Positions 26,137 to 34,545 of a stretch of 64,000 nucleotides of DNA are shown here, one piece after another. The notes under the pieces are model-generated. The model did no database searches and was not told the origin of the DNA. It saw nothing but the letters and a program-made list of their open reading frames with translations. Source of the DNA: Paracoccus solventivorans (GTDB lineage Bacteria; Pseudomonadota; Alphaproteobacteria; Rhodobacterales; Rhodobacteraceae); the NCBI RefSeq assembly GCF_900142875.1, contig NZ_FRCK01000007.1, positions 1 to 64,000 on the forward strand. The letters are read 5' to 3'. Positions within the stretch are counted from its first letter, which is position 1. Every line of letters begins with the position of its first letter. The translations under genes and the position numbers were made by a program.

Positions 26137-27474
26137 ATGGCTGAGCCCTCCGCCCCCCGCCGCGGCCCGCTGCTGGTCGAGTACACCCCCGGCGCTGCCC
26201 CGGCTGGGGCGCGCCACCACGCAGCCCCCGACGCCGACCGCGGCGGCGCCTCCAGCGCGAGCCCATCCGCACCAGACTCTGCGCGACCTCCGGCTCCACA
26301 CGACAGCGATGCGCCCCCGTCCGGCTCGCCCAACTCCCCGGCCGGCGCAGCGCCCGCACCCTCCGCACAGCCCCCTCTTCTGTCCCCAAATATCCCCGCC
26401 GGAGGCTCCGGCCGTGCCACAGAAAACCCCGGCGCCGACCCTGCCCCGACCGCCCCGCACAGGGCCCGCAACGCCCGCGCGCCGCGTCTCAAGGACGCGC
26501 CGCCCGGCCCCTCCCCCGCCGATGCGCCCGCGATCGACGACGGGCCGCTGCCGCTGCCCGATCCAAGGGCGATGCAGGTGATGATGCGGATCGCGGGCAG
26601 CCGCCCCTCGGCGGTGACGCGGTTCTTCCTCAACAGCCTCGCCGCGCTGCTGACCTTCGTGCTGTCGATGGCGGCGCTGCGGTTCTTCGACGGGCTGATG
26701 GCGCGCTCGCCCATCCTGGGCTGGATCGGGGTGGGGCTGTTCGCCGCCTTCACCCTCGCCACGCTGATGGTGGCGGTGCGCGAATATGCTGCCTGGGCGC
26801 GGTTCGGCCGCATCGACGCCATCGCCCGCGACGCGGGCGCGGCGCTGGCCGCGGCCGATCTGGCACAGGCGAATGCGGTGGTGGACCGGCTCGACGCGCT
26901 CTATGCCCGCCGCCCGGAACTCTCCCGCGCCCGCGAAACCCTCGCCGCCCACCGCGCCGAGCCGGTCGATGCCGAGCTGGTGCTGGCCCAGGCCGAGGCC
27001 GCGCTGCTCGCCCCCCTCGACCAACAGGCGCGGCGCGAGATCGAGGCCGCCGCCCGCACCGTCGCCGCCGCCACCGCGCTGATTCCGCTGGCGCTGGTCG
27101 ACATCCTCGCCGCGCTGGCCGCCAATCTGCGGATGATCCGGCGGATGGCGGAAATCTATGGTGGCCGCGCCGGGGCGGTGGGCGGCTGGCGGCTGGCCCG
27201 CACCGTCATCGCGCATCTGGTCGCGACCGGCGCGGTGGCCGCGGGCGACGACCTGATCCACACCGTCGCCGGCGGCGGCATCCTCGCCAAGGTCAGCCGC
27301 CGCTTTGGCGAGGGCGTGGTCAACGGGGCGCTGACCGCCCGCGTCGGCATCGCCGCGATGGAAGTCTGCCGCCCCCTGCCCTTCATCCGCCAGCCCCGCC
27401 CCCGGGTCGGCAATCTGATCGCGCGCGGGCTCAAGGGGCTGTTCGGGGACGACGATGCCACGACGAAGAAGTGA
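26137..27474 (+). CDS. YcjF/TIGR01620-like membrane protein (DUF697) with repeat-containing N-terminus
   Basis: The 445-residue inner-membrane protein pairs with the upstream YcjX-like NTPase. The N-terminal 130 residues or so are proline/alanine-rich and disordered, and include a peptide (LLSPNIPAGGS) encoded by a dispersed repeat copy. Two hydrophobic segments follow (about 155-205), then a helical region and a C-terminal DUF697-like domain (IPLALVDILAALAANLRMIR). Function is unknown; stress-related membrane association is inferred from relatives. Confidence 0.82.
   Translation: MAEPSAPRRGPLLVEYTPGAAPAGARHHAAPDADRGGASSASPSAPDSARPPAPHDSDAPPSGSPNSPAGAAPAPSAQPPLLSPNIPAGGSGRATENPGADPAPTAPHRARNARAPRLKDAPPGPSPADAPAIDDGPLPLPDPRAMQVMMRIAGSRPSAVTRFFLNSLAALLTFVLSMAALRFFDGLMARSPILGWIGVGLFAAFTLATLMVAVREYAAWARFGRIDAIARDAGAALAAADLAQANAVVDRLDALYARRPELSRARETLAAHRAEPVDAELVLAQAEAALLAPLDQQARREIEAAARTVAAATALIPLALVDILAALAANLRMIRRMAEIYGGRAGAVGGWRLARTVIAHLVATGAVAAGDDLIHTVAGGGILAKVSRRFGEGVVNGALTARVGIAAMEVCRPLPFIRQPRPRVGNLIARGLKGLFGDDDATTKK
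26375..26407 (+). repeat. Dispersed AAATATCC repeat inside the DUF697 gene
   Basis: TCTTCTGTCCCCAAATATCC followed by CCGCCGGAGG nearly matches the intergenic copy at 852-885 and shares its left flank with the cca copy. It is in frame within the disordered N-terminal coding region. Confidence 0.7.
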
Positions 27475-27519
27475 TCGAGGGGACTTTCGCCCCCGCCGCG
27501 AAGGCACTAGCCTGTCACC

Positions 27520-28143
27520 ATGAGATGGACCGTACCCAATATCCTGACCCTGCTGAGGCTGCTCGCAGCCCCGGGCGTGCCGCTGATGTTTTTGTACTTC
27601 AGTCGCCCCTTTGCCGATTTCGCGGCGCTGGCGCTGTTCGTGGTCGCCGCAATCACCGACTGGATCGACGGGCATCTGGCGCGTAGCTGGCAGCAGGAAA
27701 GCCGCTTTGGCGCCGCCATGGACCCGATCGCCGACAAGGCGATGGTGGTAATCGCGCTGGTTGTGATCACAGGCTATTCCGGCATGAATCCCTGGCTGAT
27801 CCTGCCGGCCACGGTGATCCTGTTCCGCGAGGTCTTCGTCGCCGGGCTGCGCGAGTTCCTCGGCTCGGATTCCCGGCATCTTGCGGTCACCCGGCTTGCG
27901 AAATGGAAGACCACCGCCCAGATGATCGCCATCGCTACCATGTTCATGGGCACGGGGCTGGACTACTATGAAACCGGGCACCCGCCGCGGGTCGGCGAAC
28001 GCAGCCTACCCTGGTCGACCGACTGGTCCGACCTCGCGACCCAGGCCGGGCTGCTGCTGATGTGGATCGCGGCGATCCTGACCGCGATCACCGGGTGGGA
28101 TTATTTCCGCAAGGCCCTCCCCTGGCTGAAGGACGCGAAATGA
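27520..28143 (+). CDS. pgsA: CDP-diacylglycerol-glycerol-3-phosphate 3-phosphatidyltransferase
   Basis: The 207-residue inner-membrane enzyme makes phosphatidylglycerophosphate, the committed step to phosphatidylglycerol. The CDP-alcohol phosphotransferase signature is perfect (DG-HLAR, then G, D and D at the right spacing, residues about 48-70). Several transmembrane helices are present. The stop overlaps the moaD start (ATGA), giving a pgsA-moaD-moaE operon. Confidence 0.95.
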   Translation: MRWTVPNILTLLRLLAAPGVPLMFLYFSRPFADFAALALFVVAAITDWIDGHLARSWQQESRFGAAMDPIADKAMVVIALVVITGYSGMNPWLILPATVILFREVFVAGLREFLGSDSRHLAVTRLAKWKTTAQMIAIATMFMGTGLDYYETGHPPRVGERSLPWSTDWSDLATQAGLLLMWIAAILTAITGWDYFRKALPWLKDAK

Positions 28144-28391
28144 CGCTGGATATTCTTTACTTCGCATGGCTGCGCGAGCGGATCGGCGCCCCGCGCGAGC
28201 GGGTCGAGACCTCGGCCGAAACCGTCCGCGAGCTGGTGGCAGAGCTGATCGCCCGGGGCGAGCGCCACGCAGCCGCGCTGTCCGACCTGGGCGCGGTGCG
28301 GGTGGCGGTGGACCAGGTGCTGTCCGACCTCGACGCCCCGCTGGGGGGCGCGCGCGAGGTGGCGTTCTTCCCGCCGATGACGGGGGGCTGA
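28140..28391 (+). CDS. moaD: Molybdopterin synthase sulfur carrier subunit
   Basis: The 83-residue ubiquitin-fold protein ends in Gly-Gly (PPMTGG), the tail that is thiocarboxylated and donates sulfur for molybdopterin. It overlaps pgsA at the start, and its stop overlaps the moaE ATG as TGATG. Confidence 0.95.
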   Translation: MTLDILYFAWLRERIGAPRERVETSAETVRELVAELIARGERHAAALSDLGAVRVAVDQVLSDLDAPLGGAREVAFFPPMTGG

Positions 28392-28834
28392 TGCGGATCC
28401 TCGTGCAGACAGAGCCCTTCGACGCCGCGGCGCTGACGCAGGGCTTTGGCGCCGGCGCCGGCGCGGTCGTCACCTTCACCGGGCTGGTGCGCGGCGACAA
28501 CGGGCTCAAGGCGCTGGAAATCGAGCATTATCCGGGCATGACCGAGGCCTCGCTGACCCGCCACGCGCAGGCGGCGATCGAACGCTTCGGCCTCAGCGAC
28601 GTGCTGATCGTGCATCGCCACGGCCGCATGGCGGTAGGCGAGCCGATCATGATGGTCGCCACCGCCGCCCGCCACCGGCGCGCCGCATTCGACGCGGCGG
28701 ATTTCCTGATGGACTGGCTGAAATCCCGCGCCCCGTTCTGGAAGCAGGAAATCGGCCCCGACGGCCCGCGTGGCTGGGTTGCCGCCCAGGATGCGGACGA
28801 AGCCGCGCTGGACCGCTGGGCCGACGCCAGATGA
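28391..28834 (+). CDS. moaE: Molybdopterin synthase catalytic subunit
   Basis: The 147-residue large subunit combines with MoaD to convert precursor Z (cPMP) into molybdopterin. Motifs include FTGLVRGDN, LEIEHYPGMTE, HRHGRMAVGE and the active-site region RAPFWKQE with its lysine. It is coupled to moaD; a small hairpin downstream probably ends the transcript. Confidence 0.95.
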   Translation: MRILVQTEPFDAAALTQGFGAGAGAVVTFTGLVRGDNGLKALEIEHYPGMTEASLTRHAQAAIERFGLSDVLIVHRHGRMAVGEPIMMVATAARHRRAAFDAADFLMDWLKSRAPFWKQEIGPDGPRGWVAAQDADEAALDRWADAR

Positions 28835-28886
28835 CCCGCCGGCCGGGACCTGCCCCCTAGAGCGCCCGCGCGCCCGATTGCCGCGT

Positions 28887-28909
28887 GCCCGGCGATGCCG
28901 GGCTCTTGC
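28887..28909 (+). terminator. Probable terminator after moaE
   Basis: GCCCGGC-GAT-GCCGGGC is a perfect seven-pair hairpin followed by TCTT. The U-tract is short, so termination may be incomplete. Confidence 0.4.
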
Positions 28910-28910
28910 G

Positions 28911-28939
28911 TTGCAATCCGCGCCCGGGGCCATCATAAA
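28911..28939 (+). promoter_or_regulatory. Possible accA promoter
   Basis: TTGCAA and CATAAA with a 17-base spacer lie just upstream of accA, directly after the moaE terminator. Confidence 0.4.
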
Positions 28940-28966
28940 ACCAGCCGACCACCGAGAGGCGCGACG

Positions 28967-29926
28967 ATGACCTATCTGGAGTTCGAACGGCCGCTGGCCG
29001 ATCTCGAAGGCAAGGCCGAAGAGCTGCGTGCGCTGGCCCGCAAGGGCGAGGGCGTGGACCTGGAAAAAGAGGCCGCGGCCCTCGACCTCAAGGCCGAGGA
29101 CATGCTGCGCAGCCTGTACCGCAACCTGGATCCCTGGCGCAAAACCCTGGTCGCGCGCCACCCCGACCGGCCGCATTGCATCGACTATATCAAGGCGCTG
29201 ATCACCGAATGGACGCCGCTTGCCGGCGACCGCGCCTTTGGCGACGACCATGCGGTGATGGGCGGGCTGGGGCGGTTCCGCGATCAGGCGGTCGTGGTGA
29301 TCGGGCATGAAAAGGGCAACGACACCCGCTCGCGCATCCACCGCAACTTCGGGATGGCGCGCCCCGAGGGCTATCGCAAGGCGATCCGGCTGATGGATCT
29401 GGCCGACCGTTTCGGCCTGCCGGTGATCACGCTGGTCGACACCCCCGGCGCCTATCCCGGCAAGGGCGCCGAGGAACGCGGGCAAAGCGAGGCAATCGCC
29501 CGCTCGACGGAAAAATGCCTGCAGATCGGGGTGCCGCTGGTCAGCATCATCATCGGCGAGGGCGGGTCCGGCGGCGCGGTCGCCTTTGCCACCGCCGACC
29601 GCGTGGGAATGCTCGAGCATTCGATCTATTCGGTGATCTCGCCCGAGGGCTGCGCCTCGATCCTGTGGAAGGACGCCGACAAGATGCGCGAGGCGGCCGA
29701 GGCGCTGAAGCTGACGGCGCAGGACCTGCGCAAGCTGGGCGTAGTCGATTCGGTGATCCCAGAGCCGATGGGCGGCGCGCAGCGCGACCCGGACGAGGCG
29801 ATCAGGCAGGTCGGCGACGAGATCGCGCGGCTGCTGGGCGATCTGCGCAAGCTCAAGCGCCCCGAGCTGATCCGCAAGCGGCGGCAGAAATACCTCGAGA
29901 TGGGGGCGCGCGGCCTGGCGGCCTGA
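28967..29926 (+). CDS. accA: Acetyl-CoA carboxylase carboxyltransferase subunit alpha
   Basis: The 319-residue subunit, with AccD, transfers CO2 from carboxybiotin to acetyl-CoA to make malonyl-CoA for fatty acid synthesis. The start [20 protein letters not shown] and motifs GHEKGNDT and [11 protein letters not shown] are typical. CGAGAGGCG precedes the ATG. It ends 11 bases from the convergent fliP. Confidence 0.96.
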   Translation: MTYLEFERPLADLEGKAEELRALARKGEGVDLEKEAAALDLKAEDMLRSLYRNLDPWRKTLVARHPDRPHCIDYIKALITEWTPLAGDRAFGDDHAVMGGLGRFRDQAVVVIGHEKGNDTRSRIHRNFGMARPEGYRKAIRLMDLADRFGLPVITLVDTPGAYPGKGAEERGQSEAIARSTEKCLQIGVPLVSIIIGEGGSGGAVAFATADRVGMLEHSIYSVISPEGCASILWKDADKMREAAEALKLTAQDLRKLGVVDSVIPEPMGGAQRDPDEAIRQVGDEIARLLGDLRKLKRPELIRKRRQKYLEMGARGLAA

Positions 29927-29937
29927 GGCCGGCGCCA

Positions 29938-30702
29938 TCATCCGCCCCCCTGATAGCCGCGGACCAGCGCCGCGGCGATCAGCCCCCAGCCGTCGACTGC
30001 CACGAAAAACGCCAGCTTGAAGGGCAGCGACACCACCACCGGCGGCACCATCATCATCCCCATCGACATCAGGATCGCCGACACCACCAGGTCGATGATC
30101 AGGAACGGCAGCGACACCAGAAACCCGATCGCAAAGGCACGCTCGATCTCGGTCAACATGAAGGACGGCACCAGCAGCGACAGCGGCGCCGTTTCGGGGT
30201 CAAGGCTGGCGGGCTGGCCTGCGGCGGGTCGCGGCGCGACCTCGGCCAGCGCCAGCATGGTGTCGGGGTCGATGCGCTCGGCCATGAAGCGGCGAAAGGG
30301 CTCGATCCCGCGCTCGAAAGCCACGTCCAGTGCGATTTCGCCGCGCTGCAGCGGCGCCCCGGCCAGCTGCCAGGCATCGCGCAGCACCGGGTCCATGACA
30401 TACCAGCTGAGAAACATCGCCAGGCTGACGATCAGCATGTTCGGCGGCGACTGCTGAAGCCCGATCGACTGGCGCAGGATCGACAGCACCGTCACGATGA
30501 ACGGAAAACAGGTCACCATGATCGCCAATCCCGGCGCCAGCGACAGCAGCGTCAGGCCGGCCAGCAGCAGCACGGCGTTCTGACCGATCCCGTTTGCGGC
30601 GCCGACGGCGAAATCGCCGAACTCCTGCGCCGCCGCGGGTGCAGCCGCCAACAGCAGCACCGCCAGCAGGGCCGGAACGCGCAGCCGGGCCCAAAGCCTC
30701 AT
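29938..30702 (-). CDS. fliP: Flagellar biosynthetic protein FliP
   Basis: The 254-residue core of the flagellar export gate has a cleavable signal peptide (ending AAPAAAQ), four membrane helices and the conserved motif SPPNMLIVSLAMFL. With FliQ and FliR it forms the helical export channel. It is the last gene of fliF-fliH-fliN-fliP; its ATG overlaps the fliN stop. Confidence 0.95.
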   Translation of the reverse strand: MRLWARLRVPALLAVLLLAAAPAAAQEFGDFAVGAANGIGQNAVLLLAGLTLLSLAPGLAIMVTCFPFIVTVLSILRQSIGLQQSPPNMLIVSLAMFLSWYVMDPVLRDAWQLAGAPLQRGEIALDVAFERGIEPFRRFMAERIDPDTMLALAEVAPRPAAGQPASLDPETAPLSLLVPSFMLTEIERAFAIGFLVSLPFLIIDLVVSAILMSMGMMMVPPVVVSLPFKLAFFVAVDGWGLIAAALVRGYQGGG

Positions 30703-30950
30703 GGCTCGACCGGGCCGAGGATCCGCACCCCCAGCCGGCCCTCGCCGCCGTGGTCGACCAGCTCGCCGCGCGCGACCACGCGGTCGCCGACGCAGATCTC
30801 GACCCCGTCCATCGCGTCCTGGTCCAGCGGCAGCACGTCGTCGGCCTGCAGCCGGGCGAGCTCGGCCACCGACAGCCTTGTGCGGCCGATGCGGATCGCG
30901 ATCTCGACCTGGATCTGATGCGTGGGGATAAGCGTGTGTCCAAGGTCCAT
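30699..30950 (-). CDS. fliN: Flagellar motor switch protein FliN
   Basis: The 83-residue SpoA/surface-presentation domain (VEIAIRIGRTRLSVAELARL ... LGVRI) forms the lower C-ring of the switch and binds FliH. The length matches the short FliN type. Its ATG is one base past the FliH-like stop. Confidence 0.9.
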   Translation of the reverse strand: MDLGHTLIPTHQIQVEIAIRIGRTRLSVAELARLQADDVLPLDQDAMDGVEICVGDRVVARGELVDHGGEGRLGVRILGPVEP

Positions 30951-30951
30951 G

Positions 30952-31503
30952 TCAGTCCGTCTCCATCATGTCTTCGATCAGCCGGCGCAGCTGGGCGGCA
31001 AGCGCGGCCTCGTCCCACAGGATCTCGCCGCCGGTCATCTCGGCCTCGACGCTGCCTTCGGTGCCAGAGTCATCGACCTGCACGGCAGACAGTCCCAGCC
31101 GCGCCAGGTTCGCCGACAGGAGGGCCCCGGTGTCGGCGCCGCAGCGGATCCTGACGCCCAGCGGCGAGACCGTGCCGGCAAGCTCGGCAAGCTGCGCCAG
31201 CACCGCATCGCGCAGCCTGATCCGCGCCACCGCCGGCAGCAGCTGGTCGAACAGCGCATCCAGCAGTGGGGCGAGCGCCCGGATCTGCTCGGCCTGCGAT
31301 TGCGCCTGCAGCGCCCGGCCGGTGTCGAGGCTGGCGGAAAGCTCGGCCAGCACATCGCACAGCCGGTCGGCGCGCTGCGATTCCGCGCGGCGCAGCCCCT
31401 CGGCCACGCCCTCGGCAAAGGCCGCATCCAGTTCGGCCTGACGAAAGACCGGGGGCACCAATGCGTCGCGGTCGAATCGTTCGAGTTGCAGGACCGCGCC
31501 CAT
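30952..31503 (-). CDS. FliH-like flagellar assembly protein
   Basis: The 183-residue protein sits at the FliH position between fliF and fliN. The sequence is low in recognisable motifs: an alanine/leucine-rich, partly coiled region (about 30-110) and an acidic C-terminus. FliH inhibits and guides the export ATPase FliI, which is not in the window. The call is from context plus weak similarity. The ATG overlaps the fliF stop as TGATG; GTG 31506 is an alternative. Confidence 0.65.
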   Translation of the reverse strand: MGAVLQLERFDRDALVPPVFRQAELDAAFAEGVAEGLRRAESQRADRLCDVLAELSASLDTGRALQAQSQAEQIRALAPLLDALFDQLLPAVARIRLRDAVLAQLAELAGTVSPLGVRIRCGADTGALLSANLARLGLSAVQVDDSGTEGSVEAEMTGGEILWDEAALAAQLRRLIEDMMETD

Positions 31504-33089
31504 CACGCTTCCTCCTTCTGCCGGATCCAGCCCGAGAGGATGCGGACGCTTTCCTCTTGCCGCTCGCGCATCAGTTCACGCAGCCGCGCCACCGCATCGG
31601 CCTGGGCCACGGGGGGCGGCAGCTCGAACTCGGCCGGGGTGATGGGGACGCTGGGGGCCGGCAGCCGGGCCGCGCCGTCGCCCGGCTCCGCAGTTGCGGC
31701 GGGCAGCGCCGGCGCCAGCACCGCGCGCGGGGCGGGGCCCGAATCATCCAGCGCAACCAGCGGCGCCCGCGCGCGCAGCACTGGGCGCAGCACCACCAGT
31801 GCGACCGCCAGCGCGAACAGCCCGATCAGCGCCAGCCGGGCCAGATCGTTCAGCGCCAGGCTGGCCAGGATGCCGCGCGGTTCGGCCAGGGTGCCGTCGC
31901 TGCCGATCGCCGAGAACGGCAGCGACTTGACGGTGATCACATCCCCCCTCGCCTCGTCGAACCCCACCGCCGAGGCCACCAGCTCGCGCAGCGCCTCCAG
32001 CTCGGTCTCGCTGCGCGGGACGATGCCTGCAGTGCCGTCGGCGGCCTTCTGCTCGGTGCCGTTCACCAGCACCGCCACCGTCAGCCGCCGTGTCGCGCCG
32101 GGCTGGCGCAGCACCTCGCGGGTGACGCGGCTGACCTCGAAGTTCTGGCGCTGCCGGGTTTCCGAGCTGCTGGTCTTGCTTTGCTCGCCGCCGGCGCCCG
32201 TCCCCTCGGGCAGGTTCGAGGACGCGGTCACCGCCCCCTGCTCGGCGTTCGAGGACTGGTCGCTGGTCTCCTCGCTTTCCTGCGAGACCAGCGCGCGCGC
32301 ATTCGGGTCGAAGGTCTGCTCGGACAGCTGCTCGGTCTCGGTGACCAGCTCCAGGTTCAGCTCGACGATGGCATTGCCGGGGCCGACGTGAGGCTCGAGA
32401 ATCCGCTCGACATTGCGCTTCATCTCGCTGGCGCGGTCGGCGGCCACGGTTTCCTCGCCGGTCGAGACGATGCCGCGGGCGCTGTCGATGACCTTGACCC
32501 GCTCGGGGTCGAGGCCGGGCACCCCCGAGGACACCAGGAATTGCAGCGACCGCGCCTGCCGCGCATCCAGCGTGCCCGCGCCCATGGTCACGGTGACCGA
32601 GGCCGCGCCACCCGCCTGGCTGCGATAGCCGCGCACCGCGGGGGGCGCGATATGCACCCGCGCCGCCTTGACGTTGGGCACGGTCAGGATAGTGCGCGCC
32701 AGCTCGCCCTCCTTGGCGCGCCAATAGGCCGCGTCGAACATCTGCGAGGTGGTGCCGAAACCGGACATCCCATCCAGAATCTCGTAGCCCGCGCCCCCAG
32801 CCGAGGGCAGCCCCATCCCCGCCAGCGTCATCCGCATCCGGTCGCGCTGCCCCGCGTCGACCCAGATCGAATCGCCGCGGATCTCGGATTTCACCCCGGT
32901 ACGGTCCAGTTCGGCCATCACCTCGCCCGCGCGCGCCGAATCGAGCCCGCCGTAAAGCAGCGCCATCGGCGTGCGGTTGGCCAGCCAGGCAAACCCCGAC
33001 ACCGCCAGAAAGGTGATCAGGAACGCAGCGACGATCAGCTGTTTCTGGCTGCCGCTGCGCTCATTCCAGTATTCGGCCAGCTTCTGCAT
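31503..33089 (-). CDS. fliF: Flagellar MS-ring protein FliF
   Basis: The 528-residue protein forms the MS ring in the inner membrane. A transmembrane helix near residues 20-40 is followed by ring-building motifs (LLYGGLDSARAGEVMAELDR, EGELARTILTVPNVKAARVH), a variable acidic insert, a second helix near 425 and a C-terminal FliG-binding tail. Starts the minus-strand flagellar operon from the shared divergent region. Confidence 0.95.
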   Translation of the reverse strand: MQKLAEYWNERSGSQKQLIVAAFLITFLAVSGFAWLANRTPMALLYGGLDSARAGEVMAELDRTGVKSEIRGDSIWVDAGQRDRMRMTLAGMGLPSAGGAGYEILDGMSGFGTTSQMFDAAYWRAKEGELARTILTVPNVKAARVHIAPPAVRGYRSQAGGAASVTVTMGAGTLDARQARSLQFLVSSGVPGLDPERVKVIDSARGIVSTGEETVAADRASEMKRNVERILEPHVGPGNAIVELNLELVTETEQLSEQTFDPNARALVSQESEETSDQSSNAEQGAVTASSNLPEGTGAGGEQSKTSSSETRQRQNFEVSRVTREVLRQPGATRRLTVAVLVNGTEQKAADGTAGIVPRSETELEALRELVASAVGFDEARGDVITVKSLPFSAIGSDGTLAEPRGILASLALNDLARLALIGLFALAVALVVLRPVLRARAPLVALDDSGPAPRAVLAPALPAATAEPGDGAARLPAPSVPITPAEFELPPPVAQADAVARLRELMRERQEESVRILSGWIRQKEEA

Positions 33090-33149
33090 TCCCCGGCGCC
33101 CTTTCGAATCGTTTCTCGCTTCGACGGGATGGTGATTGCACGGCGCCGA

Positions 33150-33164
33150 TTAAGAATCGGTTAG
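33150..33164. promoter_or_regulatory. CtrA-like binding site in the divergent flagellar spacer
   Basis: TTAA-GAATCGG-TTAG matches the CtrA consensus TTAA-N7-TTAA except for the last base. It overlaps a small palindrome CCGATT-AAG-AATCGG. It lies between fliF (minus) and fliL (plus). CtrA controls flagellar genes in many alphaproteobacteria, including the fla2 set of Rhodobacter. No CtrA gene is in the window. Confidence 0.4.
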
Positions 33165-33204
33165 TGGGAAGCTGTTATCCGTTCCTCACAGGACGGAGAA
33201 TCAG

Positions 33205-33678
33205 ATGACCGACATCAGCGAACCGATCGAAGACTCGCCGCCGCGGCCGCTGGGCAGGCGGCTGCTGCCGATACTGCTGCCGGTGCTGGCACTCGCGGCA
33301 GGATTCGGCGTCACTTATACGGGGCTGCTGTCGCCCTTGTCCCTGCTGGCCCCCGCGGCGCCGGCGCCGCAGGCCGCGCCGGTCGCGGTGTTCCTGGACG
33401 TGCCGCGAATCATCCTGACCATCCCGGGCGAGCGCACGCAGACCCTGGCGCTGGCGGTAGTGGTCGAGATCGACCCCGCCGCAGCCGACACCGCCCGGCT
33501 GCTGATGCCGCGAATTGCCGACAGTTTTAACGGCTTTCTTTCGCAGGTCGATCCGGTGGCGTTCAGTCGCCGCGGCATCCTGGAAATCATCCGCGAGGAG
33601 CTGGCCACGCGGACCCGCTTCATCCTGGGCGAGGCCGCCGTCCGCGACCTGCTGATCACCGAGTTCCGAATCCAATGA
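33205..33678 (+). CDS. fliL: Flagellar basal body-associated protein FliL
   Basis: The 157-residue single-pass membrane protein (helix about 20-45) has a periplasmic domain that surrounds and supports the stator. The C-terminal order (RDLLITEFRIQ) fits FliL. GGACGGAG precedes the ATG. It is the first gene of the plus-strand flagellar operon. Its stop overlaps the next ATG. Confidence 0.88.
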   Translation: MTDISEPIEDSPPRPLGRRLLPILLPVLALAAGFGVTYTGLLSPLSLLAPAAPAPQAAPVAVFLDVPRIILTIPGERTQTLALAVVVEIDPAAADTARLLMPRIADSFNGFLSQVDPVAFSRRGILEIIREELATRTRFILGEAAVRDLLITEFRIQ

Positions 33679-34013
33679 CCATGACGCTTTTCATTCAGGC
33701 CGCGCTGGTGGTCGCCGGGCTGTCGGTCGCGGGCTTCTGCCATCTTCTCGCGCGCAGGCTGCGCAAGCTCAACGATCTCGAGACCGGGCTGGGCGGGGCC
33801 ATCGCGGTGATGGCGGCCGAGATTTCCCGGCTGGAAACCGCGCTGGCCGCCGCGCAGGCGGGGGCCACCCACGCCTCGGACGGGCTCGCGCGCGAGATCG
33901 AGAAGGCGAAATCCGAACGCGCCTATTGGGCGCTGCAACAGCAATTCATGCCGCCGGCCGCCCAGTCGCGCAGACTGCGCCGCCGCCGCGCAACGGAGGT
34001 GGCGGATGCCTAG
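33675..34013 (+). CDS. Uncharacterised flagellar-operon membrane protein
   Basis: The 112-residue protein has an N-terminal transmembrane helix (about 4-26), then a positively charged turn and a coiled-coil stretch (about 35-90) with a basic C-terminus. No family is recognised. It overlaps fliL by 4 bases and motE by 8, so it is translated with stator genes; a structural or stator-assembly role is inferred only from position. Confidence 0.75.
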   Translation: MTMTLFIQAALVVAGLSVAGFCHLLARRLRKLNDLETGLGGAIAVMAAEISRLETALAAAQAGATHASDGLAREIEKAKSERAYWALQQQFMPPAAQSRRLRRRRATEVADA

Positions 34014-34542
34014 CCGGCTGTTCTGGACCTGTCTCACCCTGCTGGCCGTCGGCATGACCGCGGCGGCCGGCGGCTGGCTTGCACGCGCGCCGATGGCGCA
34101 GGCCGCGCCCGGCGCGCTACTGGGCGGCTGCACCGACGTCCCCGAGGCCGTGGCGCTGGCAGAAACGCTGCGGCTGCGCGGCATTGCCGTGGACCGGGTG
34201 CTGGCCGATCTCGACCGCCGCAAGGACGATCTGGCCGCCGCCGAGGAGCAACTGCTGCGCCGGCTGGCGGCGCTGAAACAGGCCAAGGCGTCGATGGGCG
34301 ATGCCCGTGCGGCCCGCGACAGCGGCACCGTCGCCGGGATCGAGCGGCTGATCGCCGTCTATGACGCGATGAAACCCGCCGATGCCGCGCTGATCCTGGC
34401 CGCGCTGCCCCCCGATTTCGCCGCCGAGATCCTGGCCCGGGTCCAGCCCGACGCCGGCGCCCGCATCATCGCGCGGATCGAGCCGGCCCATGCCGCGGTG
34501 CTGACCGCGCATATGGGCTCTCGCCGCCTGGGCGGGAACTGA
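34006..34542 (+). CDS. motE: MotE-like protein (MgtE N-terminal-like domain)
   Basis: The 178-residue exported protein has an N-terminal hydrophobic anchor (about 5-25), a coiled-coil segment (about 65-105) and a C-terminal MgtE intracellular-N-like fold (MKPADAALILAALPPDFAAEILARV). MotE of alphaproteobacteria is a periplasmic chaperone for MotC. Position before motA fits. MotB and MotC are not in the window. Confidence 0.78.
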   Translation: MPSRLFWTCLTLLAVGMTAAAGGWLARAPMAQAAPGALLGGCTDVPEAVALAETLRLRGIAVDRVLADLDRRKDDLAAAEEQLLRRLAALKQAKASMGDARAARDSGTVAGIERLIAVYDAMKPADAALILAALPPDFAAEILARVQPDAGARIIARIEPAHAAVLTAHMGSRRLGGN

Positions 34543-34545
34543 GCC

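Noticed and set aside
25960-27981. A 673-codon minus-strand frame over the DUF697 and pgsA genes
   Set aside because: Same antisense artefact. The plus-strand genes have ribosome sites, membrane segments and a perfect CDP-alcohol phosphotransferase motif.
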